Origin: Nitzschia sp. pyKryTriq1 | Lineage: Eukaryota > Bacillariophyta > Bacillariophyceae > Bacillariales > Bacillariaceae | DNA length: 64,000 bases | Direction: 5' to 3' | NCBI GenBank assembly: GCA_956465555.1 | Contig: OY101115.1 | Location: forward strand, 3,534,001 to 3,598,000 | In this document: one piece after another, positions 1 through 10,843 of the stretch | How the letters are laid out: each line of letters begins with the position of its first letter | Numbering within the stretch: the stretch's first letter is position 1 | Notes under the pieces: generated by a model | Databases searched by the model: none | Seen by the model: the letters and a program-made list of their open reading frames with translations, nothing else | What the model was told of the DNA's origin: nothing | Translations under genes and position numbers: made by a program

Positions 1-698
1 TGTCAAGGATGACGACTCGTCGTCGTCATAGTCATTATTGCTGTTTGTGTTGATTGAAGTAGTAGCCGTAGTAGTAGCAGTAGTTTCACGGCAAAGCACG
101 GGTTCCTGTTGTCCCAGTCTTTGGGAGTTGCGCGTCCCACAAAGGTTCCACCCAGCCATGCGAATCCACCACCCGCCCTGAGACAATTGTCCAATAATTC
201 CTCGTCATCCCATACCCCCAATACATCCAAAGCATGGACGGAAAAATGCACCAAGGCAATTCGATTGGTATCGAGGAGTTTCACCTCTACTAGCTAGAGA
301 GAAAAAGGTCCAAACCTCCAATAGACTTTAGTTCGTACCCACCGCGCACAAATAAATAACGCGAAGACATACCGGCACTGGTACCGGTACGAACGCTGAA
401 ATTGTGCAGTAGACAAGTACTGTATTATACTGTACCGCAGCAGCGGTACTGTACCAGGTACCTGGAACTATTTACTCGTACTTTATGCCGACAATAATAA
501 TCAGTTCTTCGTAGCGTGTCTTCGTTCACCGACCTCCGATCTCGCACTTCTCCATTCGTGAAAGCAAGGTGAAAGCATTCACATTCATTCAAAACACCTT
601 TGACTCTGAAGCCTTGACCTTACCAGTACAAGCAGCCGACGCTGTATGCTTTACCCCGAGAAGCGTCGTTGTCACGGATAGGCTGAGGCGTCACAATA
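1..698. other. Left flank, no firm gene
   Basis: No gene can be supported here. On the minus strand, about 284 down to 90 stays open and reads as a plausible exon (VWDDEELLDNC, then GGGFAWLGGTFVG). It is preceded by a possible acceptor (TAGTAGAG) and followed by a possible donor (GTGAAA near 90), so it might be the first visible exon of a gene running off the left edge. It has no ATG and I do not recognise it. From about 370 to 500 the DNA is a GTAC/CCGG palindrome island. The last 150 bases before 699 are probably 5' leader of the next gene. Confidence 0.4.
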
Positions 699-3502
699 AT
701 GATCAGACGGAGAGGTCAACGACCAGACGAAGAAGAGTCTTCGTCCGAGGAAGAAGATGCGTTCACGGCGCTCAGCAAAAAAGCCAAGCGCCAAAGAATA
801 CAATCTCAGGGCGGCTCGCAGAAAAACCAGTCAGATGCCGCTTCCAAGTTGGCAGCATCCCATAAGATGATGGTGTTGCCGAAGTCAATTACATCCTCCA
901 TGAAACGCCATCACAAACCGAATGAGGATCGCAAGGCGAAAATGGATGCGCTTCTTGAAGAGTTAGAAGCGGAAAAGCAGAAAGTGTCGAAAGAACCCTA
1001 TCGATTTGTGCCTGACAAAAAGGGGAGTTTCGTGGATCCGTCGGAAGAGCACTTGACAACCAATATTTTTGTCGGCAATCTAGCCCCATCAATCACTGAG
1101 TGAGTATTCGGAGTGCGGGCGAATGCGTACACCTGTTTGTCCGGAGTGCTGGAGATCATCTAACGCTTCGAAACCTTTCGCATTTCCAATAATAGAGAGG
1201 ATCTTACGGAGCTTTTTCTACAGTTTGGTGAGAAATTTTGTTTTGTTTGTCTATCCATGGTCGTCGTCTGCGTCCTACGACGCATATTCAAGTTTTGTGG
1301 GACATTTGTGTAAAGTTGTCACTAATCCTTCAATGCGCTAGGCGAACTTTATTCTATCAAGATCATGTGGCCGAGGACCCCAGCGGAACGCAGTCGAAAG
1401 CGCAACACGGGTAAGTCTGCTATCGTGTGATGACTCGACTCCTCCTCCAGCGAAGGTTTCTAAGTAGGGCCCTATCCGCCTTAGGCTTTGTTTGTTTCAT
1501 GAATCGTGAGGACGCGGAAGAAGCTATGGAAGCATGCAACGAGGCCGATCCTTTCAACGTCGGTCGACTATTGATGATGCGATGGGGGAAGAATGTCAAG
1601 AGAAACGTTCGCCAGGGCACCGGTGGCGGAATATCTATTCAACCGCTTCAACGGGGTGAAAATGAGACTCCGGCTGCCGACGAGGCTTCGTACGTATACG
1701 AAGCAGACCCCCATGAACTCTCAATGCGAACAGATGGGTACGTGCTATTCTTGGATGATGAAGTGATATTGCTCTGGTGCTGAGTTTATCTTAACTTGAC
1801 TGTTTCGTGTTTCAGCTTTCCGTCAACGATCGAGGTCAAAGGGCCAGATGCACCTGTTGATCGATCCATGGCAGATAAATTTCAGCCCGGACAACATTTA
1901 GCCGATGCAATCAAAGTGAAGACGCCGTCGGATCCAGAGCGGTTTCGTTTTATCAGCACAGTCGCCTCATTTGTCGCAACAGATGGCTCTCAACTTGAGC
2001 GTAAGTTGATCGAAGCGGAGGTGAATAACCCGGACTACGGATTTGTACAACATAATGGATCTTCAACAGGAATCCAACGAGACGAGCACATATTCTACCG
2101 ATGGCGTGTTTACGCTTTTTGCCAGGGTGACACGTTTTCAAATTGGCGAACTGAGCCCTTTGTCATGTTTCACCCAAATGGCAGATTTTGGGTCCCTCCT
2201 CCACTAGACAGGGCGGCCTCCAGTCTCGAGAAGGAACGCGAAGCAGAAAGAAGTCAAAGCATACGCCGTCAGAAAGACCAGCGTGCCGAGAGGTCCCAGG
2301 AAAAGAAAGAATTTTTGACAGGACGTCAAATTGAACGTGCTCGTGGTGGTCGTCGCAAAGGCAACCGTCGGAATATGAATTGGGAGGTTGGGATCAAGCT
2401 GTCAACCGAGGACCGGGACCGATTTAATTGGCTCGTGAGGAAAAAGTTGACAATTTCGCGTGAATCGATATGTACTGCAATGGCATTTTGTTTCGAAAAA
2501 AGCAGTGCTGCTCAAGAAATCGCAGCTCTCTTGAAAGATACTCTCATGGACGACGCTCCTCACATTACAATCGACATGCGGATAGCTCGACTATATCTGT
2601 TATCAGATATTCTGTTCAATTCACAGCAGCCCGGTGTAAAGAATGCCTTCATGTACAGAGATGCGCTAGAAAAAATGGCCCCGGAGATCTTTGCAAGCCT
2701 CGGTCGGCATGGTTCAGGCCGAATCGGTCGAATGACAATGAATAAATTGCGGAAGGCTGTATCGACCGTGCTGGGAGCGTGGACGGAATGGTCTGTCTAC
2801 AATCCTGCTTTTCTTGACGAGTTAGACGCACGTTTTTCTGGCAGAGAGATCAAAGAGGAAAACAAGGAAGCAGAGAAAAGCATTGCTGCCGAGGCTGCAA
2901 CAACAGACACCGAGAAGATGACAGAGGAGAAGGCCGAGGTGGTGATAACGCAGGCAAGGGGTGATTGGAAAGAAGTTGCCGCCGAAGAAGAGGACGAAGA
3001 CAATAGAAGTAGCCAAGAGTCAAGCCAAGATGATACAGGCGAATCAGAGAAACCTGAAATATCCAATCAGGCCCGCGTTCCTTCAAACATTGAACTTGAT
3101 GACTCTGCTCTTTGTGACGACGACTTGGATGGTGCACCAATTGATGAGGATATCTTGCCTCACAACGGCGAAGTCTTGGACGACCCAAATGACCAAATTG
3201 ACGGGGATCCAGTAGACGAGGACATCGACGGAGATCCTATCGACGATGAAGGCATTGATGGTATTCCATTAGAAACCCAAACAGATGATGTCGATGGCAA
3301 GGCTCTGGATGAGGACGACATCGACGGAGAGCCGATGGATGACGAAGACATTGATGGGGTTCCATTAGAATCCCAGAACAACTATGCAGACGACATCGAC
3401 GGCGAAGAGCTGGAAAACGACGAAACGATCGACCCGTTGGAAGCCGAAGATATTGACGGAGAGCCTTTGGAGGAGGGCAGCGACAAGCAGAAAGAATTTT
3501 GA
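699..3502 (+). CDS. U2SURP: U2 snRNP-associated SURP-domain protein (SR140/U2SURP type)
   Basis: Nuclear pre-mRNA splicing factor of the U2 snRNP/17S particle. Five exons are inferred: 699-1099, 1196-1227, 1342-1410, 1485-1737, 1816-3502 (813 aa). Joining them restores an unbroken RRM that begins at TNIFVGNLAP (about residue 122) and contains KIMWPRTPAERSRKRN, nearly the human signature. A SURP domain follows at about 292-345 (YRWRVYAFCQGD just after), then the conserved WRPPPL-like WVPPPLDRA, a CID-like region at about 450-590, and an acidic tail with about ten D-I-D-G-x-P-L-type repeats; human U2SURP has only a few LDGVPL copies. The tail ends at TGA 3500-3502, but one more repeat (DIDGEALED plus stop, to 3539) continues in another frame, so the annotated end may be a one-base artefact in the run of T just before it. 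The 32-bp second exon is unusually small but is needed for the RRM. Confidence 0.92.
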
Positions 3503-3647
3503 CGATGACGATATTGACGGCGAAGCACTGGAAGATTGAGCTTTCGTTGAAGTTGTTGTATCAATTCTGAGAAAAACCGACGATTGTAATTTTCTGTGTC
3601 TAGGGGAAGCGGACAGAGTATGCCTTTTGGCCAATACACTTTGTGCA

Positions 3648-4511
3648 TCAGTCGTCTTCGTTTCCCGGCAACGCCCACTCTCCTGGCTCGGAGCTTTGCG
3701 GGAGACTGTTGATCTGTGACAACCCATATTCATCAGAGAAATATAGTCCGCTGCTTTCGGAATCGTTGCAATCGCCAGGATCGATATGTTCCGAAAGTGC
3801 GACAGCAACCGAGGAACGAATCAATCCATATTCATCTTGCGGCGGGTTTTCTGGGCGTATAACGTCGTTCTCCTTTCGAATTTTGTGGTACAGTCTGCCT
3901 GTCTTTGGTGACACGGCGAGACACGATGCATCAAACGGTCGAATCAAGTTTCCCCCAAAGTGGAGATGATTGCTAACCAAAGAATGAAAGACTATAGGCG
4001 TCGCAGCAGGCCTGATAAAATTCACCTCCTTTCCACACAGCGATATATACGGATAGTCTTGCTCAACTCCTTCAAGAGCCAGAAACTCCCTATCAACATC
4101 TCTGACTCGTCTTATTCGCGAGAAAAAGAAATTTAGAAACTTCTCGTCTTTGATGGAAGTTGCGATATTCTTAGGGAGCGTCTCCTCTATTGTTGACAAT
4201 TGGAAGCAAAGGTCAATGTACAGTAGAGCCAAAGATTTTTTGTCCCTCCGTACTGAGTTGTTCTACATACCTAGAAAAAGTCGACCTTGCATGTCAACAT
4301 TGTAAAAGTACCTTCGAACTATGCCCTCTGAGTGTTTTTCATAGAACGCCTCGGGTTTGACAATCGATTCGAACCACTTGTCGATGTAGCTCAGCTCCTT
4401 CTGCCGACCATGCGCAGAATACTTTTTCGTTGAATGGCGCTGTAGATGGAAACATTCATCAAGTAAATGATGTCTGCAGGTAGAAGCCCAGGTGTTGCCG
4501 CAACGTTTCAT
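3648..4511 (-). CDS. UPF0598/DUF4505 family protein (C8orf82-like)
   Basis: Exons 4511-4271 and 4186-3648 with an 84-bp intron (GTATGT...AATAG) give 259 aa. The join makes LFLEETLPKN followed by FLNFFFSRI, which lines up with LFLDDSKMKN and FLVTFFSRL of the human C8orf82 protein. Further family marks are YFYNVDMQGRLFL, PYISLCGKEVNF, GRLYH and GLIRSSVAVALS. The biochemical role of the family is unknown; the human protein is thought to be mitochondrial. The basic, Arg/His/Ser-rich first 35 residues would suit a mitochondrial presequence. The start is the first in-frame ATG. The family name is secure and any function is not. It is convergent with the splicing factor upstream, with about 145 bp between stops. 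Confidence 0.85.
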
Positions 4512-5214
4512 CCTACTATTATATCTACCGTCGAGAACACTTGTAGAATCAAAGTCCACGTCCCATGTCTAAATTCAATCCACTGGCTATTCAATATTCA
4601 ATCGGCCATGCAAAAACTGAATGGCTGACGACTGACTCGTTCCGCCTTGGTCGCTCTAGTATAGTATGTTTAAGTAGCCAAAAGCAATTTTTAATCTCTC
4701 GTGTCGTCAGCAATGAGTAACAGTACGATGTCGTCTCTCTCTCTCTCTCTACTCTAGTAGATTAGAGAGTAGAGAGTCGTCGAGAGTGTACCCGTACCGT
4801 ACAGTACAAGCTACCGGTAAGTAGCAACAAAAGAAATTTTCAGTTTTCATCAACGTACAGTACAAGTACTTTTTCTCGCCTCACGCACGCAGGACCGACT
4901 ACCAACTCGACTGAACCGACTGATGCCCCAAGCCGATGCTGTATTCAGGTCGGACGAGTCGTCGAAGCTTATGGATTTTTGAGAGACTTTCTTAGTGTCA
5001 ATTTTTACCGCTTCCTCGCCTACTACTTTTTGGTCTACGTAATTTCAATACCAGGGCTACGCACAGCACGTTATCGGCCCTCTCTCGTCGGCGGAGGCCC
5101 GCCATCGTCGTCCCTTCATGTCAGCAGCATCCTTTGGGGTGGCTCCGATCGCAACAAGGTCGAGAGGCAACTCTGTGAACAACTCGTGTTCATCACTGAT
5201 AACAAGCAACAACC
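4512..5214. other. Divergent intergenic region with CT hairpin
   Basis: This region lies between two divergently transcribed genes, so it holds both promoters and the RPS7 leader. At about 4736-4777 a (CT)n tract runs into TACTCTAGTAG and then the complementary GAGAGTAGAGAG, which can fold as a hairpin. GTAC repeats occur at 4795-4870. I see no open frame with family features. Confidence 0.6.
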
Positions 5215-5962
5215 ATGAGCGTGCAAAAGATCAAGAAGAGCAGCGGTGTAAGTAGTTGCTGTCGTTGCTGTAGCCATGTAGTTGTGGATGGGGTTGGTAA
5301 TTTGGTGGCCGCCGATCCTCTTTCGCTACGGAATACCAAGTACCTTCCACAACACGTACCAGTACTCGTAGTGTGTGTCTTATCGTAGGCGAGTATAGAC
5401 GTCTAACCAAGTTTTCTCTTTTGTACAACAGGAACCCGATGAGTTCGAGAAGTCTGTAGCCAATGAACTTCTCAATCTTGAAATGACTTCGGCCGAGCTT
5501 AAGGCTCCTCTCCGAGACATTTACATCACAGCCGCCAAGGAGGTCGACTGTGGCACTAGCAAGGCCATCATCTTGTATGTCCCCTTCAAGCTTCTGAAAT
5601 CTGTCAATAAGATCCACCAAAAACTTGTCCGTGAGCTGGAAAAGAAATTCTCGGGAAAGCACGTTTTGATCATCGGACAACGTACCATTCTCGGAAAGTC
5701 GTACAACCGTAACCAAAAGACCAATGGACCTCGCCCTCGTTCGCGAACATTGACGGCTGTTCACGAGGCCATCCTGGACGACATCGTGTACCCCACGGAA
5801 ATTGTTGGAAAGCGAACTCGGGTGAAGACTGATGGAAAGCGAATCATGAAGGTTTACCTTGATGCCAAGGACCAAGCCAACGTTGAAGGCCGCACCGAGA
5901 CCTTCGCCGCGGTTTACGGAAAGCTCACCAACAAGCAAGTTTCTTTTTTGTTCCAGCAGTAA
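5215..5962 (+). CDS. RPS7: 40S ribosomal protein S7 (eS7)
   Basis: Small-subunit cytosolic ribosomal protein needed for 18S rRNA processing. Exon 1 is 5215-5247 (MSVQKIKKSSG) and exon 2 is 5432-5962, joined in phase 0 for 187 aa (human S7 has 194). Family features read straight through: ELKAPLRDIYI, AIILYVPFKLLK, KIHQKLVRELEKKFSGKHV, RTLTAVHEAILDDIVYPTEIVGKR. The first exon has only eleven codons and is followed by a 184-bp intron, the longest inferred in this window. A first intron immediately after the start is common in ribosomal protein genes. The start sits in an AACCATGAG context. Confidence 0.97.
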
Positions 5963-6811
5963 ATAATCTCTAGAAGAAAACTGGAATAAATCATTCACGA
6001 ATTTTTAAAGCATGGCAACGGCAAGAATGGCTGTAAACTCTGCGCGTTGCCATGGAATAGCGATGTTGATAGATAGTTGCGGTAGGGTACTATTCTTGTA
6101 CCAGACAAGTGGAGGAAAGCAACCAAAGAAAGTCCTTTACCTATATCCCCGTCGCCTACTACTGCAGAAAGGTAGAGACAGTGTAGTACCGGAGTAGGAA
6201 CTTTTTAGCTAGAAGTAAGAAGACGTTCCGTTAATACCACCTTCTTGTACATACCCGTGCCTGACAATGGCCAAATTCTCGACCTGCCGGTGTTATCCGT
6301 TAGACCTACCAGTCTAGCTAGTCCCTGCTTTTGCTTTACCAAAGAGTAGGCTACTCTGAGGCTAAAAGTACCACCGGCCTATCATATTACTAGAGACTAT
6401 GATCATCTACTATCGAAACAAGCGCTTGTTTGGACCTACCGGTACCCCCATACCGTTACAGGAACCGGTACGGTATGAACGTACCGTACTCATACCGGTA
6501 CCAGAGATGTAGTCTACCAGAAAGTTTTAGTCCAAAGAGTCAAACTCGGAAAGTACTCACAAGTTGGTATTTACCAAATTCCAAATTCTATATTCCTTTT
6601 CGATGGTGTGATCGTACAGTAATCGACACAGAATTCCCTCAACGCGAACCCTCGCTAAAAAAAAATGCGCAAAATGCGAAGCTATCGGCATTCGGGCGGT
6701 CGTGTTGTTGTTAGTTGTTGGTCGTCGTCGTCATTGATCTTGCAAGGAACACAAGATTTGATTTGAAACGACGACGACGAACTACACCACCGCTCTATTG
6801 CCTTATGAACA
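5963..6811. other. Intergenic, palindrome-rich, no gene seen
   Basis: About 850 bp between two same-strand genes. It includes the RPS7 3' end (AATAAA-like at about 5985), a GTAC/CCGG island at about 6430-6500 and several CTAGTAG-type palindromes. A 61-codon open frame at 6012 is rich in generic residues and has no family features. I see no coding or RNA gene. Confidence 0.5.
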
Positions 6812-8215
6812 ATGGTCTCAAAGTGGTTACTCCTTTTTCTTTCCCTCGAGCTTGTGCTCCTTGTTGGATTTGTGGGAGCCCCCAGCAGTTCGAGTGTGGA
6901 CGCGCAAAACGTGGGGCAGCAAGAATGCTCGTTGGAGACTACGATCAACAACGACACCAGTATTCAAGGTGATTCTTCGACTGGTACTGATGAGGAAAAC
7001 TACTATGAAGACGAGGATTTCACCACCGAAGCAAGTTACACACCTCCACTGAACCATACATTTCCCGCGCCCAAGACTGCCCAGGGACTGGGAAGCGATC
7101 TGGGCGAGCCACAGGATCTCGACCCCACATATTCCCAAATGATCTTTGATCGAATCGAGAAAGCTCGAGAATACATACACAGCAAAGTGATGGTGGAAGA
7201 TATGTACAAGGAGGTTCGACAACTATGTAGAAACGAGCACACAGCTTGTGCCTTTTGGAGTGTGCTAGGGGAATGTGAAAATAACCCCGCGTATATGCAC
7301 GTGAACTGTGCGCCAGTCTGCGAAACATGTGAGGTGAGAATTCATTCACGCTGCTGTGAAATGATCGATCATGAAGTTGAAGTGCTTGTTATCGCGTACG
7401 TACCTTGATAGGCTCTAACTGTTGCGGCATTTTTACTCGTCCCCCCTTTTTTAAAGATGCTCCACATTGATACTAGATGTCCTCTCGATCCGGACGCGGT
7501 GGACGTTTGGACTCAACCTGGCGATCTGAGCAGAAATTTCGAACGAATAGTGAACGATCCCGACTTTGAAAAGTACGAGCCCACCATTCTTTCCAAACCA
7601 CCCAACGGACCCTGGATGCTTCAACTAGAAAATTTCCTTAGCGACGAAGAAGCCGAGCGCTTGATTGAATTGGGTCACGAGCAGACCTACGAACGATCTG
7701 CTGATGTCGGTGAGCGGCAAGCCGACGGTACATATACCAAAAAGGTATATGGCGGTAGGACTTCCACAAATGCTTGGTGCATCAAGGAATGCTACGAAGA
7801 CCCTATTGCACGTCGGATCTCTGAGCGCATTGAAAACGTAACCGGCATTCCGGAAACGAACGCTGAAAATCTTCAGCTTCTTCGTTACGAGAAGGGAGAA
7901 TTTTACAATACACACAACGATTTCATCCCCTATCAAGTCGATCGTCAATGTGGAGCTCGAATTCTAACATTCTATATTTACTTGAATGACGTGGAAGAAG
8001 GAGGTGGGACAAATTTTCCAGAATTTGGGTTGACTGTGACGCCCAAGCGTGGACGGGTGGCATTGTGGCCGTCCGTGCTCGACGACAACCCCAACGTTAT
8101 TGACGACCGAACCAAGCACCAGGCACTGCCAGTGATCAAGGGAATCAAGTATGGAGCCAATGCCTGGGTCCACCAAAGAGATTACAAGGGCCCCAATCAA
8201 CATGCTTGTACATGA
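6812..8215 (+). CDS. ShKT-domain prolyl 4-hydroxylase alpha-like protein
   Basis: Predicted Fe(II)/2-oxoglutarate dioxygenase of the secretory pathway that hydroxylates prolyl residues in client proteins. Exons 6812-7333 and 7457-8215 join in phase 0 for 426 aa. Residues 1-30 are a signal peptide or anchor (WLLLFLSLELVLLVGF). A Cys-rich ShKT module lies at about 136-174 (CRNEHTACAFW to CAPVCETC). The P4Hc domain fills the C-terminal half: NGPWMLQLENFLSDEEAE, the HxD pair at His327 and Asp329 (THNDF), distal His395 (TKHQA) and the 2-oxoglutarate-binding Lys405 (KGIKYGANAWVH). All catalytic residues are present. Plant and algal P4Hs often place ShKT at the C-terminus; here it precedes the catalytic domain. 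Substrate is unknown; cell-wall or frustule-associated proteins are a guess. Confidence 0.9.
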
Positions 8216-8276
8216 TCTAACTTTGTCAATAGAAAAGCATTCTCGCCGCGCAGCCCTTTGTTAATCTTTTCATAGC

Positions 8277-10160
8277 CTAGCTGGACACCAATCGTTTTGC
8301 GATACATTCTTCTGTCTTGGACCAGTGACAGCAAAGCCGAAAAGAAGGATCTTCATGGTCTTGCATGCATTCAGCCACTTGGTTCCTGGCGGCTCCACAT
8401 CCATCTCGAAGGAAATCAAAGAGGAGGAGATGGAAGTTGGAACAGCAATTGCCAAGGGTGTAGCGCGAATACAATTGGGCTTTGAGAGACGACACGGCCG
8501 ACAACATTACCTCATCTAGACTCATGTTGGCACTTGTTCGTGCTGGATTCCCAGTTCCCTGGCGTAGATCAAAGTGGTTACTCACAAATCGTGCAGAAAA
8601 TGGAAGCTCGCGTCGGTGACGCCCGTCGTGTTGATACTGCAGCATTGCATTGTGAATATTGACCGCTTCGGAAGTGACAATGATATTTGCATCTGGAGCA
8701 GCGTAGTTCTGATTGAAAGTATGGGTCGAAGGTTGCCCCAGTTCCGCTTGGTATTTTTTGTACGTCTGCAAAGTCATATTCATGTACTGATGAAAAGGCA
8801 TGCACTCGCTCTCCATTTCGCACTTGTCTGAATCTCGAATGGGCAAGCCAAAGGTCCGATCAGGATCCAAATCGGGAGGAATGATATCTGTCATGATTGT
8901 ATCTAGTTTCTGAGAGTACTCCAAGTTCGGTCTCATTGCGTAGAAGACTAGGGCATGATTGTGCTTGGTGTTGTGGCCGAAATAGTAATATGATCCGTTC
9001 TCCAGCTGCTCTTCTTCTAGAATGAAATCGGTTGCCTGAGTCAAGAGTGGCACAAGAGAATGTGCACCGGCAGAGTTTTGTTCCAGGGGCTGCAGGATAT
9101 GTTCTCGGATGATTTGGACAGTTCGTTCCCGAAAGGCAAAGGGGGTGCGCTGGGGACGGAGAACAATATCCATGAGGACTACTTTTTCGTCTTCCAGATG
9201 ATTGGGAAGTCGACCAGTACGAAAAAGGGCCCGTGTTTGGCCTCGTTCTAAAGTAGTAGCATTGGCAATTTCGTCGTGAGTCAAAACACAGGGTGTCATG
9301 GGCATGTAGAAGCACTGCATATCACGGCGAGGACAGGATGCAAGTAGCCACGGTTCTCGCAGAAATTTAGGACCGACTGGAGAATTGTTGATCACTAGAA
9401 TGGTCCGGTTAGAAGCGATTCCAGCAATCAAACCATTGACGACACCCAAACGCATGACCGCTCCCAGACCTAGTCGACCCATGGAAACAACGAGAAACTT
9501 GGTCGAGGGACATTCGTAGTCAAATGCCCCCACTTCTTTGGCAGACATCTCTGACTTGCATTGTTCACCCAGTCTACTACTAGTAGATTGTTGCAGCCGA
9601 ATTTTCGCCTCCTTCAATGCCGGATAGTTTTGATGAATATAGGTTGCCAGGTAAATCAGTCGTACCGACCAGGCGTGAATCGTGGAATTCGTCGGCTGTA
9701 CCCACTCCTCTGGACGTGCTGTTGGGTTGTTTATTGAAAGAAAAGAAGAATCTTTGTGGCAGAGTGTCTGCTTCAACAGATCCCGAACAGTCCCATCATT
9801 CTTGAAAAACATAGACTTAATGCCATCAAAGATATCCGAGATAAAAGCGTCATTCATTCGAGGATCTTGGAGGTTTCCTAGTCGTTCGGCATTGAGCCAC
9901 GCGTCACTGCTGAACGGGAAACAGCTGACGCCGTTGTCCTTTGTTTCACTTGCTGGAATATTTAAGGACGAAATTGCGGTAAAGTTGTCCTCTTTGCGTT
10001 CCATAGGAAAACTCCGAGGATCATAACTATTGTTATTTCGGAATGCTTCATACAGTCTCGTGGAATCACCCAATTCAGCAGTATGGAAATGCGCGAGTGA
10101 CATTAATGTCATAACAATGCTAATCGCAATCATTGATAGAATGCATCTCAGCGCCCTCAT
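8277..10160 (-). CDS. Type II Golgi protein, fucosyltransferase-like
   Basis: Intronless, 627 aa. The first ATG gives MRALRCILSMIAIS followed by a hydrophobic stretch (IVMTLMSLA), an N-terminal signal anchor as in Golgi glycosyltransferases. Several N-glycosylation sequons (NFT, NAT, NMT, NMS) follow. The block SMGRLGLGAVMRLGVVNGL ending in NRTILVI resembles the 'GxGNxMR...A..LNRTLV' start of fucosyltransferase-fold enzymes (GT23/GT65/GT68 group). GLPIRDSDKCEMESEC recalls their HxR/R-containing nucleotide-sugar loop, and LYSRYTLGNCCSNFHLLLFDFL recalls the closing 'GSxxSN' motif. I infer a fucosyltransferase-like enzyme, but family rank and activity are not established. The C-terminus carries paired cysteines (CCHWSKTEEC). 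It is convergent with the P4H gene, with 61 bp between stops. Confidence 0.55.
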   Translation of the reverse strand: MRALRCILSMIAISIVMTLMSLAHFHTAELGDSTRLYEAFRNNNSYDPRSFPMERKEDNFTAISSLNIPASETKDNGVSCFPFSSDAWLNAERLGNLQDPRMNDAFISDIFDGIKSMFFKNDGTVRDLLKQTLCHKDSSFLSINNPTARPEEWVQPTNSTIHAWSVRLIYLATYIHQNYPALKEAKIRLQQSTSSRLGEQCKSEMSAKEVGAFDYECPSTKFLVVSMGRLGLGAVMRLGVVNGLIAGIASNRTILVINNSPVGPKFLREPWLLASCPRRDMQCFYMPMTPCVLTHDEIANATTLERGQTRALFRTGRLPNHLEDEKVVLMDIVLRPQRTPFAFRERTVQIIREHILQPLEQNSAGAHSLVPLLTQATDFILEEEQLENGSYYYFGHNTKHNHALVFYAMRPNLEYSQKLDTIMTDIIPPDLDPDRTFGLPIRDSDKCEMESECMPFHQYMNMTLQTYKKYQAELGQPSTHTFNQNYAAPDANIIVTSEAVNIHNAMLQYQHDGRHRRELPFSARFVSNHFDLRQGTGNPARTSANMSLDEVMLSAVSSLKAQLYSRYTLGNCCSNFHLLLFDFLRDGCGAARNQVAECMQDHEDPSFRLCCHWSKTEECIAKRLVSS

Positions 10161-10843
10161 GCCGGGGCACGAAGTATTCGTACTGACTGTACGTGTAGTG
10201 TGCAAGAGATTGGTTCAAATAATAATAAACAGAAGTCAGTGGCTGTGATCTCAATGCCTCGAGACAAAGAGTAGAAGTCTACCGGTAGCGATGGAGCAGG
10301 ATCATACGAGTACAAATAATCATCATCATCATGGTCATCTTATTATTTTTTTTGTTCCTGAAGCTCAACGAGGCTGCCTTACCTGGTACTGATTTTGCGT
10401 AGAATGTTGTGCATCAAAGTTGGCGCGAACACTTCATCACAGGGCGGGGCTAGTTGCTTCATCAGTCCCCTTACGACACACGGACGACGGTTGGTCGATT
10501 GACATTAGCGCGCGCGCCGAGCCATCAATCAAGTTCGGCTTGTACCGGTACGTGTACGGTATTTCATACCGGTATTGTCGATCGTGACACAAACTGGAGT
10601 GCGGCGAACGAAGAACACGAACCCATCCTTGCAATCACACAATCATGTTTGTGATGTTTTCTTTTGACGAGATGCATCAACAAATATCACAATTACAGTC
10701 CAAAACAAACAACAATAACAACATCTCAAATAATCTTGCTATCTCTCGAACTCTCGAAAATCTACAGACGGCTGCAAGTAGAAGTACAAGAACAAGAAGT
10801 AGTACACTGACCACTGACTCCGGGTTGAACGGAATACCACATC
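10161..10843. other. Divergent intergenic region
   Basis: This region holds promoters for the two flanking genes. It contains a TCATCATCATCATGG run and an A/T tract at 10318-10350, a GTACCGGTACGTGTACGG island at 10540-10575 and a CAACAATAACAACA tract near 10700 that is likely leader of the downstream gene. No coding sequence is recognised. Confidence 0.5.

Noticed and set aside
5231-5998. 255-codon minus-strand frame across RPS7
   Set aside because: Complement of the highly conserved S7 coding sequence and its intron; no independent signal.
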